Source: Marine Group I thaumarchaeote (GTDB lineage: Archaea; Thermoproteota; Nitrososphaeria; Nitrososphaerales; Nitrosopumilaceae). From it: DNA of 64,000 nucleotides. The DNA is taken from the NCBI GenBank assembly GCA_013390745.1, contig JACASX010000001.1, positions 62,001 through 126,000 on the forward strand. The letters are read 5' to 3'. The notes under the pieces were generated by a model. That model was not told the DNA's origin and made no database searches. It saw only the letters and a program-made list of their open reading frames with translations. The first letter of the stretch is position 1. Each line of letters opens with the position of its first letter. Positions 25,863 to 33,621 of this stretch are shown piece after piece. The translations under genes and the position numbers were made by a program.

Positions 25863-26081
25863 ATGAAATTATTTCTTGATTTTGAACTATGTGAAGAATG
25901 TAATTCATTCATAGCAGATCTCACACGTGAGGATTCATTGCTGTTAGATGAGATTGCAAGAAATGAAATTTCTACCAAGTTTATGCGACACCTTACATAC
26001 AACCACCCAGAAGTAATACAGGCTATAATTAAAGAAGTCAAAATTCAAAAACGAAAGCCTGAATTTGATTTATACAAATAA
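25863..26081 (+). CDS. conserved hypothetical protein, 72 residues
   Basis: A small soluble protein, MKLFLDFELCEECNSFIADL followed by MRHLTYNHPEVIQAIIKEVK. The CEEC pair may bind metal. No family is recognised. The 213-bp gap before it has no ORF, only weak hairpins. Confidence 0.65.
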   Translation: MKLFLDFELCEECNSFIADLTREDSLLLDEIARNEISTKFMRHLTYNHPEVIQAIIKEVKIQKRKPEFDLYK

Positions 26082-26126
26082 TTTTTACTAAATTATATTA
26101 TAGTATATTGAAAAATAATCATATTG

Positions 26127-26402
26127 TTGATTGACAAAAGAATGATTATTGTTGGTATAATTATGATTATTGCCGGTACTGTTATTTTATTATATCTTAC
26201 AGAAATTACGCCAATCGGTAAAACTGGTATGACTGAAGACGAAAAATTAAATCTATTACTTGCAGAACGAGAAAACGCTGATTATAAAACACTGTCGGGA
26301 ATATTAATTGGATTTGGATTTTTATTGGTGTTAATCAGTTTTGGTGCAAGGCGAAAACGTAAAGGTGGTGCTAAAAAGATTGAAAAAAAACCGTCGCAAT
26401 AA
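26127..26402 (+). CDS. two-helix small membrane protein
   Basis: About 91 residues with helices at RMIIVGIIMIIAGTVILLYL and SGILIGFGFLLVLISFGARR, and a basic C-terminus. The start is uncertain: TTG codons at 26124 and 26127 and an ATG at 26142 are all in frame. I chose 26127 because it keeps the charged IDKR before the first helix. Function unknown. It faces mqnE. Confidence 0.6.
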   Translation: MIDKRMIIVGIIMIIAGTVILLYLTEITPIGKTGMTEDEKLNLLLAERENADYKTLSGILIGFGFLLVLISFGARRKRKGGAKKIEKKPSQ

Positions 26403-26404
26403 AA

Positions 26405-27511
26405 TCAAAATGTTCGAATAATATTAAAAAATGTGTCACGTTGTGCTGGCTTCCTTTTTATTTCTTTGACTAGATTTACAAGATCTAATAGTGATGAATT
26501 GGTAGATTTTCCTGCAGCACGATATACTTCTTCAGAAAATGCTGTACCTACAAGATCATTCCCGCCATGAGATAATGCAACCTGTGCAAGTTTTTTCCCA
26601 TCTGCAACCCAATATACTGAAATGTTGTTCAAAAAACCAGACAGCATTAACCGTGATAATGCAATTACTTTCAAATCATAAATTGATGAGCATTCCTGAC
26701 TTATCATATTCTTTTGTTCAAGTTCAGTATTTTCCAAACTAAATTTGAGCGGAATTAATGTTAAAAATCCACCAGTTTTTTTCTGTAAACTTCTAATCTT
26801 TAGTAAATGGTCAACAATATGTTCCGGCCTCTCAATGTGTCCATATAGCATTGTGGCGTTACTTTTAATGCCAAGATTATGAGCCTGTTCCATAGTATCT
26901 AACCATTCATCACCACTACATTTTCCACGTGCAATTTTTTCCCTAATTTCTGGATGAAATAATTCTGCACCACCACCAGGTAAAGAATCAAGTCCAGAAT
27001 CCTTTAATCTAGATAATACCTCTTTTACAGAATTTTTTGTTAATTTAGCAAAGAAAAAAATTTCTGCTGCAGTAAATGCTTTGATTTTTAATTCAGGATG
27101 ATTTTTTTTGATGATCTTCATCATGGATTCATAATAATCTAGTGATAATTTTGGATGAAATCCACCAACAATGTGCATTTCAGTAGCACCCATCATCTTT
27201 GCAGCTGACACCCTGCCCTCAATTTGTTCTGGCGTTAGAGTATAAGCATCATTATCATTTTCCTTTCTATAAAATGCACATATTTGACAGCTGGCAGCAC
27301 AAACATTAGTATAATTCAGATATGATGACGCAGTAAAAGTGACTTTGTCGCCAACAAGTTTTTTGCGTATTGCATCAGCAACAGCTCCAATCATATAATG
27401 ATCGTCAGATTTCATTAATTCTATTCCATCTTGTGCATTTAGATCCTCACCAGCAATAGCACGTTCTAATACCTTAGATTCTCCAATTAGTTTTTCCAGC
27501 ATATTTTCCAT
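26405..27511 (-). CDS. mqnE: aminofutalosine synthase (radical SAM), MqnE
   Basis: A 368-residue radical SAM enzyme. The cluster motif is CAASCQICAFYR, preceded by SSYLNYTNV. GATEMHIVGGFHPKLSLDYY, KAFTAAEIFFFAKLTKNS, GLDSLPGGGAELFHPEIR and SNATMLYGHIERPEH fit MqnE, which joins SAM and an enolpyruvyl-benzoate in the futalosine pathway. CofH and MqnC are close relatives, but the GGFHP and PGGGAE stretches favour MqnE. Confidence 0.88.
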   Translation of the reverse strand: MENMLEKLIGESKVLERAIAGEDLNAQDGIELMKSDDHYMIGAVADAIRKKLVGDKVTFTASSYLNYTNVCAASCQICAFYRKENDNDAYTLTPEQIEGRVSAAKMMGATEMHIVGGFHPKLSLDYYESMMKIIKKNHPELKIKAFTAAEIFFFAKLTKNSVKEVLSRLKDSGLDSLPGGGAELFHPEIREKIARGKCSGDEWLDTMEQAHNLGIKSNATMLYGHIERPEHIVDHLLKIRSLQKKTGGFLTLIPLKFSLENTELEQKNMISQECSSIYDLKVIALSRLMLSGFLNNISVYWVADGKKLAQVALSHGGNDLVGTAFSEEVYRAAGKSTNSSLLDLVNLVKEIKRKPAQRDTFFNIIRTF

Positions 27512-27539
27512 AAATTATATCTAAATAAATAGATAAGTA

Positions 27540-27707
27540 GTGGATAACCGAAAGCATGCCAGTTTGGTTCTCCCATTAATTGATGAAAATAAACCGAAAT
27601 GCTACCTATGCCATGAACAATTTGAAAACATGGATGAATTAAAAAAGCATCAAGAATTGAGACATAAGGAATTTTTTGCTAAATTTGAAAAAGACACTAC
27701 TTCGTAA
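27540..27707 (+). CDS. 55-residue C2H2 zinc-finger protein
   Basis: A short ORF starting with GTG that encodes one classical C2H2 finger, CYLCHEQFENMDELKKHQEL followed by RH. The spacing C-x2-C-x12-H-x4-H is like that of eukaryotic fingers. The GTG at 27540 lies just after an in-frame stop, and a TATA-like TTATAT lies about 25 bases upstream, so a leaderless transcript is likely. It overlaps the convergent TPR gene by 11 bases. DNA or RNA binding is inferred. Confidence 0.7.
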   Translation: MDNRKHASLVLPLIDENKPKCYLCHEQFENMDELKKHQELRHKEFFAKFEKDTTS

Positions 27708-28164
27708 TACCTTTTGCAGTAGCAAGGCTAATTTCTGCCAATTCACATTCATTATCAATTGACAACGCTTTTTTGAAATATTTTATTGCCAATCGAATAT
27801 TTCCAGTCTCTCCAATACAAAGTCCTTTGTACGCAAGAACAATAGGATTGTTTTTGTCAATGTTTAATGCAATATTATAACAAGAAAGTGCTTCAGAGTA
27901 TTTTTCTAATGTATGTAGAACTGAACCTTTGTTAATTAATGCATTCATGTTTTTTGGTTGAAGATTTAAGGCTCTATCATACATTGCTAATGCTTGGTTA
28001 TAACGTTCTAAATTTTGTAATGTAACTCCATAATCAATAATAACTCCAATACTATCAGGTTCAACTTGTAAAATATTTTCATAATATTTTAGTGCCTGTG
28101 TATATTTTTCATCCTCACATAATTTAGAAGCAATCTCTAACATTTTTGATAGTTCATGATTCAA
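27697..28164 (-). CDS. tetratricopeptide repeat (TPR) protein
   Basis: A 155-residue protein made of about four TPR units, e.g. ALKYYENILQVEPDSIGVII, ALAMYDRALNLQPKNMNALI and ALSCYNIALNIDKNNPIVLA. TPR proteins serve as protein-binding scaffolds. No other domain is present. Another short TPR gene lies 0.6 kb away at 28803, beyond the DedA gene. Confidence 0.9.
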   Translation of the reverse strand: MNHELSKMLEIASKLCEDEKYTQALKYYENILQVEPDSIGVIIDYGVTLQNLERYNQALAMYDRALNLQPKNMNALINKGSVLHTLEKYSEALSCYNIALNIDKNNPIVLAYKGLCIGETGNIRLAIKYFKKALSIDNECELAEISLATAKGITK

Positions 28165-28272
28165 TGTTTGTTACCAGTGTGTTGAGATAATAAATTCTAA
28201 CTTTAGTCAATAATTGACAAAAGCTTCAGAAGGTATAAACCAAGCCAAAATTTGATAGATTTGGTAGTGTTT

Positions 28273-28797
28273 ATGCCCCTTGAATCTCTTGTTGAATTTA
28301 TAACTACATTAATGACAGATTATCTATATGCGGGAGTATTTCTTGCTGCATTAATTGAAACAATAATTCCGCCAATACCAACAATGGCCGTATTTCCAAC
28401 TGCAGGATTTATTGCGGCACAGAACGGTCTTGAGCTACATGAATTGTTTTTGTTAGGAATTGTAGGAGGACTTGGTGCGTCTATTGGTTCAACTGTAATT
28501 TATTTAATCGCTTTAAAATTAGGTAGAACAGTGTTGTTAAAATATCTAAAATATGTGAAAGTTTCTGAAAAAAAATTATCGAGAGTAGAATCTTGGTTTC
28601 AAAAATATGGAGACAAAGCAGTTTTGTTTGGAAGAATGGTTCCAATCTTCAGAGAAATGATTTCCGTACCAGCGGGATTGCTTAAAATGAAATTTCCAAA
28701 ATTTCTTGCATATACAATTTTAGGTTCTTGTGGATGGAGTATTACGTTGATTTTCATTGGATATTATTTTGGAATCGCATCACTTGAATTTTTATAA
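28273..28797 (+). CDS. DedA-family membrane protein
   Basis: About 174 residues with several helices and the DedA/SNARE-associated signatures FLAALIETIIPPIPTMAVFP and VLFGRMVPIFREMISVPAGL. DedA proteins act in lipid scrambling and envelope maintenance. The ATG at 28273 is preferred. A TTG at 28252 would add seven residues. It converges with the TPR gene at 28803. Confidence 0.88.
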   Translation: MPLESLVEFITTLMTDYLYAGVFLAALIETIIPPIPTMAVFPTAGFIAAQNGLELHELFLLGIVGGLGASIGSTVIYLIALKLGRTVLLKYLKYVKVSEKKLSRVESWFQKYGDKAVLFGRMVPIFREMISVPAGLLKMKFPKFLAYTILGSCGWSITLIFIGYYFGIASLEFL

Positions 28798-28802
28798 TTT
28801 TA

Positions 28803-29030
28803 TCATGATGCATTTTTATCACGAGGATCAATTTCTAGCGATTTGTTAAAGCATTCTATCGCTTCATTGTATCGTCCAAGGCTTCTTAACGCAATTCCCT
28901 TTAAGTTCCATAAATCTGGATCATTTCGGTTAAGCAATATAGCTTTTTGAAATAAATTTAATGCGTCATCATACTGTCCGTCTTCTAATTGTTTTTTTCC
29001 CATCTTAATCAATTCATCAATCGAATCCAA
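28803..29030 (-). CDS. short TPR protein
   Basis: A 75-residue protein with two TPR units: ALNLFQKAILLNRNDPDLWN and ALRSLGRYNEAIECFNKSLE. The start is TTG at 29030. It may be a relative of the TPR gene at 27697. Confidence 0.8.
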   Translation of the reverse strand: MDSIDELIKMGKKQLEDGQYDDALNLFQKAILLNRNDPDLWNLKGIALRSLGRYNEAIECFNKSLEIDPRDKNAS

Positions 29031-29061
29031 ATTTCATTCCGAATTGAATGGTGTTAATTGT

Positions 29062-29310
29062 CTATTTAACAAATTTCCCACACTGACAATCAATGATAGT
29101 GCATGTATTCTGATTTTTTATATGATCGTAAGACAGATGACCACATCTGCTATCTTTACAAACATAACGTTCAAGTTCTCGTGTAATTACGCTCTGCGCA
29201 ATTTTATTAGCATCCGCTTTTGAGACTCCCTTTTTATCTATATAGTAATGAACGATATGATTGTAAAGGCGTTCTGCATTGAAAGTCTTTTCTAAACTCA
29301 CATAATACAA
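29062..29310 (-). CDS. small Cys/His-rich protein, unknown
   Basis: An 82-residue protein with a helical N-terminus, LYNHIVHYYIDKKGVSKADA, and a C-terminal cluster CKDSRCGHLSYDHIKN followed by CTIIDCQCGKFVK. Five Cys and two His probably bind zinc. It is conserved-looking but not assigned to a family. It lies 31 bp upstream of the short TPR gene on the same strand. Confidence 0.7.
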   Translation of the reverse strand: MYYVSLEKTFNAERLYNHIVHYYIDKKGVSKADANKIAQSVITRELERYVCKDSRCGHLSYDHIKNQNTCTIIDCQCGKFVK

Positions 29311-29366
29311 TGGATGAAAATATACTTAAATTTTAACAAAAATTTCTTGTTTTTGTACAAATATCA

Positions 29367-30215
29367 CTATTTTTTAGAAAAATGTTGGTCATACATCTTT
29401 CTACGTTCTGTATTTGAGAGAACTTCATATGCCATGTTTATTTGAGCCATTTTCTTCTCAGCATCATCACTTTGCTTCCTATCTGGATGCCATTTTTTTG
29501 CAAGACTCCTAAACTGGTTTTTTATCTCGTTCTGGCTAGCAGTTTTTTGTATTTGTAAAATTGCATAATAGTCAGGAATATTCTTGCTTAGTAGTGATTT
29601 TCTAAAATCTTCATCACTAAGTTTGTTTTTTCCTTTACGTTCAAAACTAATTTCATCACTCATCCACTCGGAGTGATATTTTTCATAGTCTCGATTCTTT
29701 TTTGATTCCCACTCACCAGTATCATATTCATTTTTTTTTCTGAATATTGAACCCCGTGCAAGAAAAATTAACACGCTAATAATTATAGCAGCTGCAGACG
29801 CAAATACAATTATTTGATCAGATTCTGTTAAACTTTCTAATGCACCATCTACTTTCATTGGATTGACGTTATGTTCTGAATCATAGAAGAACTGTTCTGT
29901 AATTTTTGATTTATCATGTACCACAGATATGTAATAGTGCCCGCTGCGATTTAGATCATAATCACCAACTAGAATATCATATGTAAAATCTCCAGCTGGT
30001 ATCGTGATATCTTCATTCAGTATAACTATTTCATCGGGATCAGTAATCATTACTTGTAGTGTGGTCTCAGTTGAAACATTACCAAAGATCACAATTTTAT
30101 CAGCGTCTGTGAATATGGGAAGATCCACTGAAATGTTTACAGAGTCACCAAACACATTTGCTGGTATCAACAAGATCAAAATGATGGAAAAATATTGAAT
30201 TGCTCTGTATTTCAT
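29367..30215 (-). CDS. membrane-anchored J-domain protein
   Basis: A 282-residue protein with a signal peptide (residues 1-23), an extracytoplasmic beta-rich domain (about 25-120), a TM helix at about 134-153 and a C-terminal cytoplasmic J domain at 215-278 with HPD at 243-245 (KKWHPDRKQSD). It would recruit DnaK/Hsp70 to the membrane. The J domain at the C-terminus, after a secreted domain, is an unusual order. Confidence 0.88.
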   Translation of the reverse strand: MKYRAIQYFSIILILLIPANVFGDSVNISVDLPIFTDADKIVIFGNVSTETTLQVMITDPDEIVILNEDITIPAGDFTYDILVGDYDLNRSGHYYISVVHDKSKITEQFFYDSEHNVNPMKVDGALESLTESDQIIVFASAAAIIISVLIFLARGSIFRKKNEYDTGEWESKKNRDYEKYHSEWMSDEISFERKGKNKLSDEDFRKSLLSKNIPDYYAILQIQKTASQNEIKNQFRSLAKKWHPDRKQSDDAEKKMAQINMAYEVLSNTERRKMYDQHFSKK

Positions 30216-30372
30216 GGATATTTCAGTTAGTTAGTTAGGTTTTATTTGATTATTTGCTAATTGATCTCTTTATTGGTGCCAAAATTGGTTAATTCTATGT
30301 TAATCACAGTCACAATTATGTTAAATCTCATTAACAAAGTCATGCTAATACTTCTGTTTACCTACTCATCAC

Positions 30373-30519
30373 ATGACAACAGGTTATTGTGTGAAGTGCA
30401 GAACGAAAAGAGAGATTCAGGGTGCAACTGCTGTAACTCTCAAAAATGGCAAGCCTGCAACAAAGGGTACTTGTCCAGAGTGTAGCACAAAGATGTTCCG
30501 AATAGGTAAGAGTAGTTAG
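30373..30519 (+). CDS. DUF5679-like zinc-ribbon microprotein
   Basis: A 48-residue protein, MTTGYCVKCRTKREIQGATA then GTCPECSTKMFRIGK. Two CxxC pairs in this arrangement fit DUF5679, a small zinc-ribbon family widespread in thaumarchaea and some bacteria. It has its own promoter region, divergent from the J-domain gene. Role unknown, probably nucleic-acid or ribosome related. Confidence 0.8.
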   Translation: MTTGYCVKCRTKREIQGATAVTLKNGKPATKGTCPECSTKMFRIGKSS

Positions 30520-30557
30520 GAACATTCATCACTTTTTTAATTGTAAGTATAGTAGTA

Positions 30558-32267
30558 TTATTTAGTGTGAATCTTATCATGAATCTGCGCAAGAATTAAT
30601 TTTGCTTTTTCTTTGTTTTCATATGTATCATGACTTTCATCCATTATGGCATCTATCTCATAACTTTTATTAACTAAAATATTAGCAACGTGCTCATCAA
30701 GTGTTCTCTTACCAATCAGATAGTAAGCAAAAACAGTATTCTTTTGTCCAATTCTATGTAATCTGTCTTCGGCTTGACGATGTATTGCAGGACTCCAATC
30801 CAATTCAGCAAATATAACATACTTTGCACGTGTTAGATTTATTCCAAGATTACCAGCACGCAGTCCAACAACAATCAACTTGGTACCTCCATTTTGAAAA
30901 TTATCTATATTTTCTTGTCGTACTTTATCAGTTTGACCACCAATAATTGCTGCAGGATTGAATTCCTGTAAACTTTCATGTAATAATTTATGAATGGATT
31001 TATGATGACAGAAAACAACTACACTTTCCTCAATTTCCATTATATTTTTCACAAAATCAATCACATGGTGAAGTTTTGCCACACCAGCGGCTTGTCTCTC
31101 ACTTTGAATTGCTCTCTGATATGAAGCAACCTTGCTAAATTCAGTTTCTGCGTTTTTTTGCTCTTCTTCAAGTTTGTTCCAAATTTTATTTAATTCATTT
31201 TTATAGTAAGTTTCATCAGCATCAATTGTTTCCTTGTATCTGACTTTATCCTTTAATTCTTTTAATACATCTGATTTTTTTCTGCGAAGCATAACATCTC
31301 TTTGTAGTACATGACGTAAACCATCACGCTTGCTAGGAACAACAATTGCCCTACCCCTTTCATCCTGATAACAGAAATATTCACAAAATTCTTTGTAATT
31401 ACCTAGCAATCCTGGTTTTAAGATATCTACTATTGGCCATATTTCAGAACCGTGATTATAAATTGGTGTACCTGAAAGACCAACCCTATATTTGATTGAT
31501 TTCATTCCTGCCAATTTTTTAATTGCTTTATACTTTTTGGTTGTTTTAGAACGAAGATGTTGTACTTCATCACATACAAGTGTCCGAATTTTTAATTTTG
31601 ACAGATCAATTTGGCGTTTATAAAGTAACTCGTAATTGATAAGATAGAAATCATAATCAGAAATTACTTTTTGTTTGCCTGAACGTATACTTGTTATAGT
31701 TGGCACACCATCCTCAACAATACGTCCATTTCTACTCTTTTTTTTCATGAATCTTTCTATTTCACGCTGCCAATTAGTTAGTGTAACAAGCGGAGCTACT
31801 ACAAGAACCGGCGATGCTTGTTTCTCTGATGCAATATACGCTAACGTTTGTACAGTTTTACCAAGACCCATATCATCAGCAAGTAATGCATTACCCGAAG
31901 ATTTCAAAAGAAAATCTAGACCCATTTTCTGAAAGTTTAACAGTTTTCCACGAAATTGTTTTTTTGGTATAGCTTTTGAAAGTTTTTCAATTTTTGTTTT
32001 AGTTGGTTTTTTAATAATTTTTGCACGTGCTTTTCGTTGCCAAACAGATTTTGATAATATTTCCAATGGATATCTTTCCAAAATAAGTCTGATTTGTTTA
32101 ACATTATTTTCATTATCAGGAATAATAACCTCGTTAGGACCACTACCATACCATAACTCCGGTATGAGCTTTGAAACCATCATTATAGCTCTAACGCCAG
32201 TAATTTTCCAGGTCCATGATCCCGAATACTTGTCAATTGCATACTCAAGTGTTCCAAATGTTTTCAT
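30558..32267 (-). CDS. SNF2-family DNA helicase/ATPase
   Basis: A 569-residue SWI2/SNF2 ATPase. Walker A is ALLADDMGLGKTVQTLAYIA, the DEAD-equivalent is VCDEVQHLRS, motif III is VGLSGTPIYNHGSEIWPIVD, and the second RecA domain contains VGLRAGNLGINLTRA and RLHRIGQKNTVFAYYLIG. It translocates on double-stranded DNA to remodel protein-DNA complexes. The N-terminal 110 residues are less conserved and may position substrate. Confidence 0.93.
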   Translation of the reverse strand: MKTFGTLEYAIDKYSGSWTWKITGVRAIMMVSKLIPELWYGSGPNEVIIPDNENNVKQIRLILERYPLEILSKSVWQRKARAKIIKKPTKTKIEKLSKAIPKKQFRGKLLNFQKMGLDFLLKSSGNALLADDMGLGKTVQTLAYIASEKQASPVLVVAPLVTLTNWQREIERFMKKKSRNGRIVEDGVPTITSIRSGKQKVISDYDFYLINYELLYKRQIDLSKLKIRTLVCDEVQHLRSKTTKKYKAIKKLAGMKSIKYRVGLSGTPIYNHGSEIWPIVDILKPGLLGNYKEFCEYFCYQDERGRAIVVPSKRDGLRHVLQRDVMLRRKKSDVLKELKDKVRYKETIDADETYYKNELNKIWNKLEEEQKNAETEFSKVASYQRAIQSERQAAGVAKLHHVIDFVKNIMEIEESVVVFCHHKSIHKLLHESLQEFNPAAIIGGQTDKVRQENIDNFQNGGTKLIVVGLRAGNLGINLTRAKYVIFAELDWSPAIHRQAEDRLHRIGQKNTVFAYYLIGKRTLDEHVANILVNKSYEIDAIMDESHDTYENKEKAKLILAQIHDKIHTK

Positions 32268-32336
32268 TGTTCTTTCGTGATTCTCGAAAATTGTTTTGGT
32301 ACCTTATGAATCTTGATTATTTCAAAATAGTGATAT

Positions 32337-32444
32337 ATGAGTAAAATGATTTGGTATGGCTACATAGGTTTTCTTGTATTAATCATGTTTATGCTGAGTA
32401 TTATGACAATCGCAATTGCAAAGACTGGTTTTGTGATCGTTTAA
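32337..32444 (+). CDS. 35-residue single-TM microprotein (overlaps antisense ORF)
   Basis: A short ORF, MSKMIWYGYIGFLVLIMFML then SIMTIAIAKTGFVIV, which is a single membrane helix. It resembles the tiny subunits of membrane complexes. It overlaps on the opposite strand an ORF for a Cys/His-rich protein (32379-32495), and probably only one of the two is real. I cannot tell which from sequence alone. Confidence 0.4.
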   Translation: MSKMIWYGYIGFLVLIMFMLSIMTIAIAKTGFVIV

Positions 32445-32495
32445 ACAATCAATACACTCAAAATGTTTGTGGTTTTCACAATTAGCGCATATCAT
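32379..32495 (-). CDS. 38-residue Cys/His-rich microprotein (overlaps sense ORF)
   Basis: A short ORF, MICANCENHKHFECIDCLND followed by HKTSLCNCDCHNTQHKHD. Seven Cys and five His in 38 residues, spaced CxxC and CxCxC, make a plausible metal-binding protein. Such a regular Cys pattern is unlikely by chance in a shadow frame. It overlaps the TM microprotein at 32337-32444 on the other strand. Confidence 0.5.
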   Translation of the reverse strand: MICANCENHKHFECIDCLNDHKTSLCNCDCHNTQHKHD

Positions 32496-32568
32496 GAATA
32501 TAATTTAGATATTAGCCTTTGAAAAGTTTTTGCTAGAAGTTATAAGGTAAATTTTCTTAACTTACCCA

Positions 32569-33621
32569 TTGAGTCTGAAAAGATACATCGCTACTAGATG
32601 TATTACTATGTTTGGCGTTCTGATGATAACTCTGCTATTAACGATCGCATTAGTTGGATCCAATATGGACATTATTTTAAAACAAGGTATAGTTTACCAG
32701 GTAAGAGCAGAAATTACAGAAAATCCTGCTATAGCTAAAAGTTTTGCAACTGTTGAAGAATTTGATAAGTTTGTGCAGGTGCAAATTGATCAGAGAATTG
32801 AAACACTTGGATTAGATAACCCGTGGTATTCTCCTCAGAGAATTGGATTTACTATGTATAAGATATTAATTCTAGATTTTGGAAATGCGACGTTTCTTAC
32901 AAGTGATTCTGGTTCTTCCAATGTTGGCGACATACTATTAGAAAAGATTCCAAGAACTGTTTTACTCTTCACTACAGCAACCATAATCATTTCCATAATT
33001 GGGATATTTTTGGGTGCATTAGCAGGAAGCAAGGTAGGTTCAGTTATTGATAGAATAACTTCAATGTTTGCAGTAGTTAGTAGTAGTTTTCCCGTTTGGT
33101 GGATAGGAATGCTTATGATCTTTCTATTTGCATTTACATATCATATTTTTCCCGCAAGGGCAACACCATCAATACTTCCAACGGAGCCTGATTACATTAT
33201 TGCATTGCTTTACCATATGACACTGCCACTGATTACAATTGTAATGATTGGATTTGGTGCATGGGCATATCTTGTACGCAATTTTATGGTAGGAACACTA
33301 CAAGAAGATTTTATCACTGCAAAAAAGGCGATCGGCATTGATAAAAAAAAGATTATCTATAAACATGCTTTAAAAAATGCCGCACCGCCAATTGTTACAA
33401 TTCTGGCACTAAGTCTTTCAGGTTCACTCGGTGGCGCAATAATTACAGAGGCGGTATTTGATTGGCCAGGAATGGGACGGCTTTATTTTGAGGCTATCAG
33501 TGTCATGGATTTACCAATCATAATTGGTGCTACATATGTGCTTACGGTGTTATTTTTGATCAGTATCCTTGTTGCAGATTTACTTTATGGTTATTTTGAT
33601 CCGAGGGTGAAAACACAATGA
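32569..33621 (+). CDS. dipeptide/oligopeptide ABC transporter permease (DppB/OppB type)
   Basis: A 350-residue permease with six helices. The EAA loop is around FITAKKAIGIDKKKIIYKHA followed by LKNAAPPIVTILALSLSGSL. The family end is DWPGMGRLYFEAISVMDLPI. The start is TTG at 32569. It overlaps the second permease by ATGA. No ATPase or binding-protein gene is present beside the pair, so they must be elsewhere. The substrate may be a peptide, nickel or another small ligand. Confidence 0.92.
   Translation: MSLKRYIATRCITMFGVLMITLLLTIALVGSNMDIILKQGIVYQVRAEITENPAIAKSFATVEEFDKFVQVQIDQRIETLGLDNPWYSPQRIGFTMYKILILDFGNATFLTSDSGSSNVGDILLEKIPRTVLLFTTATIIISIIGIFLGALAGSKVGSVIDRITSMFAVVSSSFPVWWIGMLMIFLFAFTYHIFPARATPSILPTEPDYIIALLYHMTLPLITIVMIGFGAWAYLVRNFMVGTLQEDFITAKKAIGIDKKKIIYKHALKNAAPPIVTILALSLSGSLGGAIITEAVFDWPGMGRLYFEAISVMDLPIIIGATYVLTVLFLISILVADLLYGYFDPRVKTQ

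Noticed and set aside
30229-30245. TTAG repeats (GTTAGTTAGTTAGG) upstream of the J-domain gene
   Set aside because: A very short microsatellite-like run with no partner; ordinary in AT-rich intergenic DNA.
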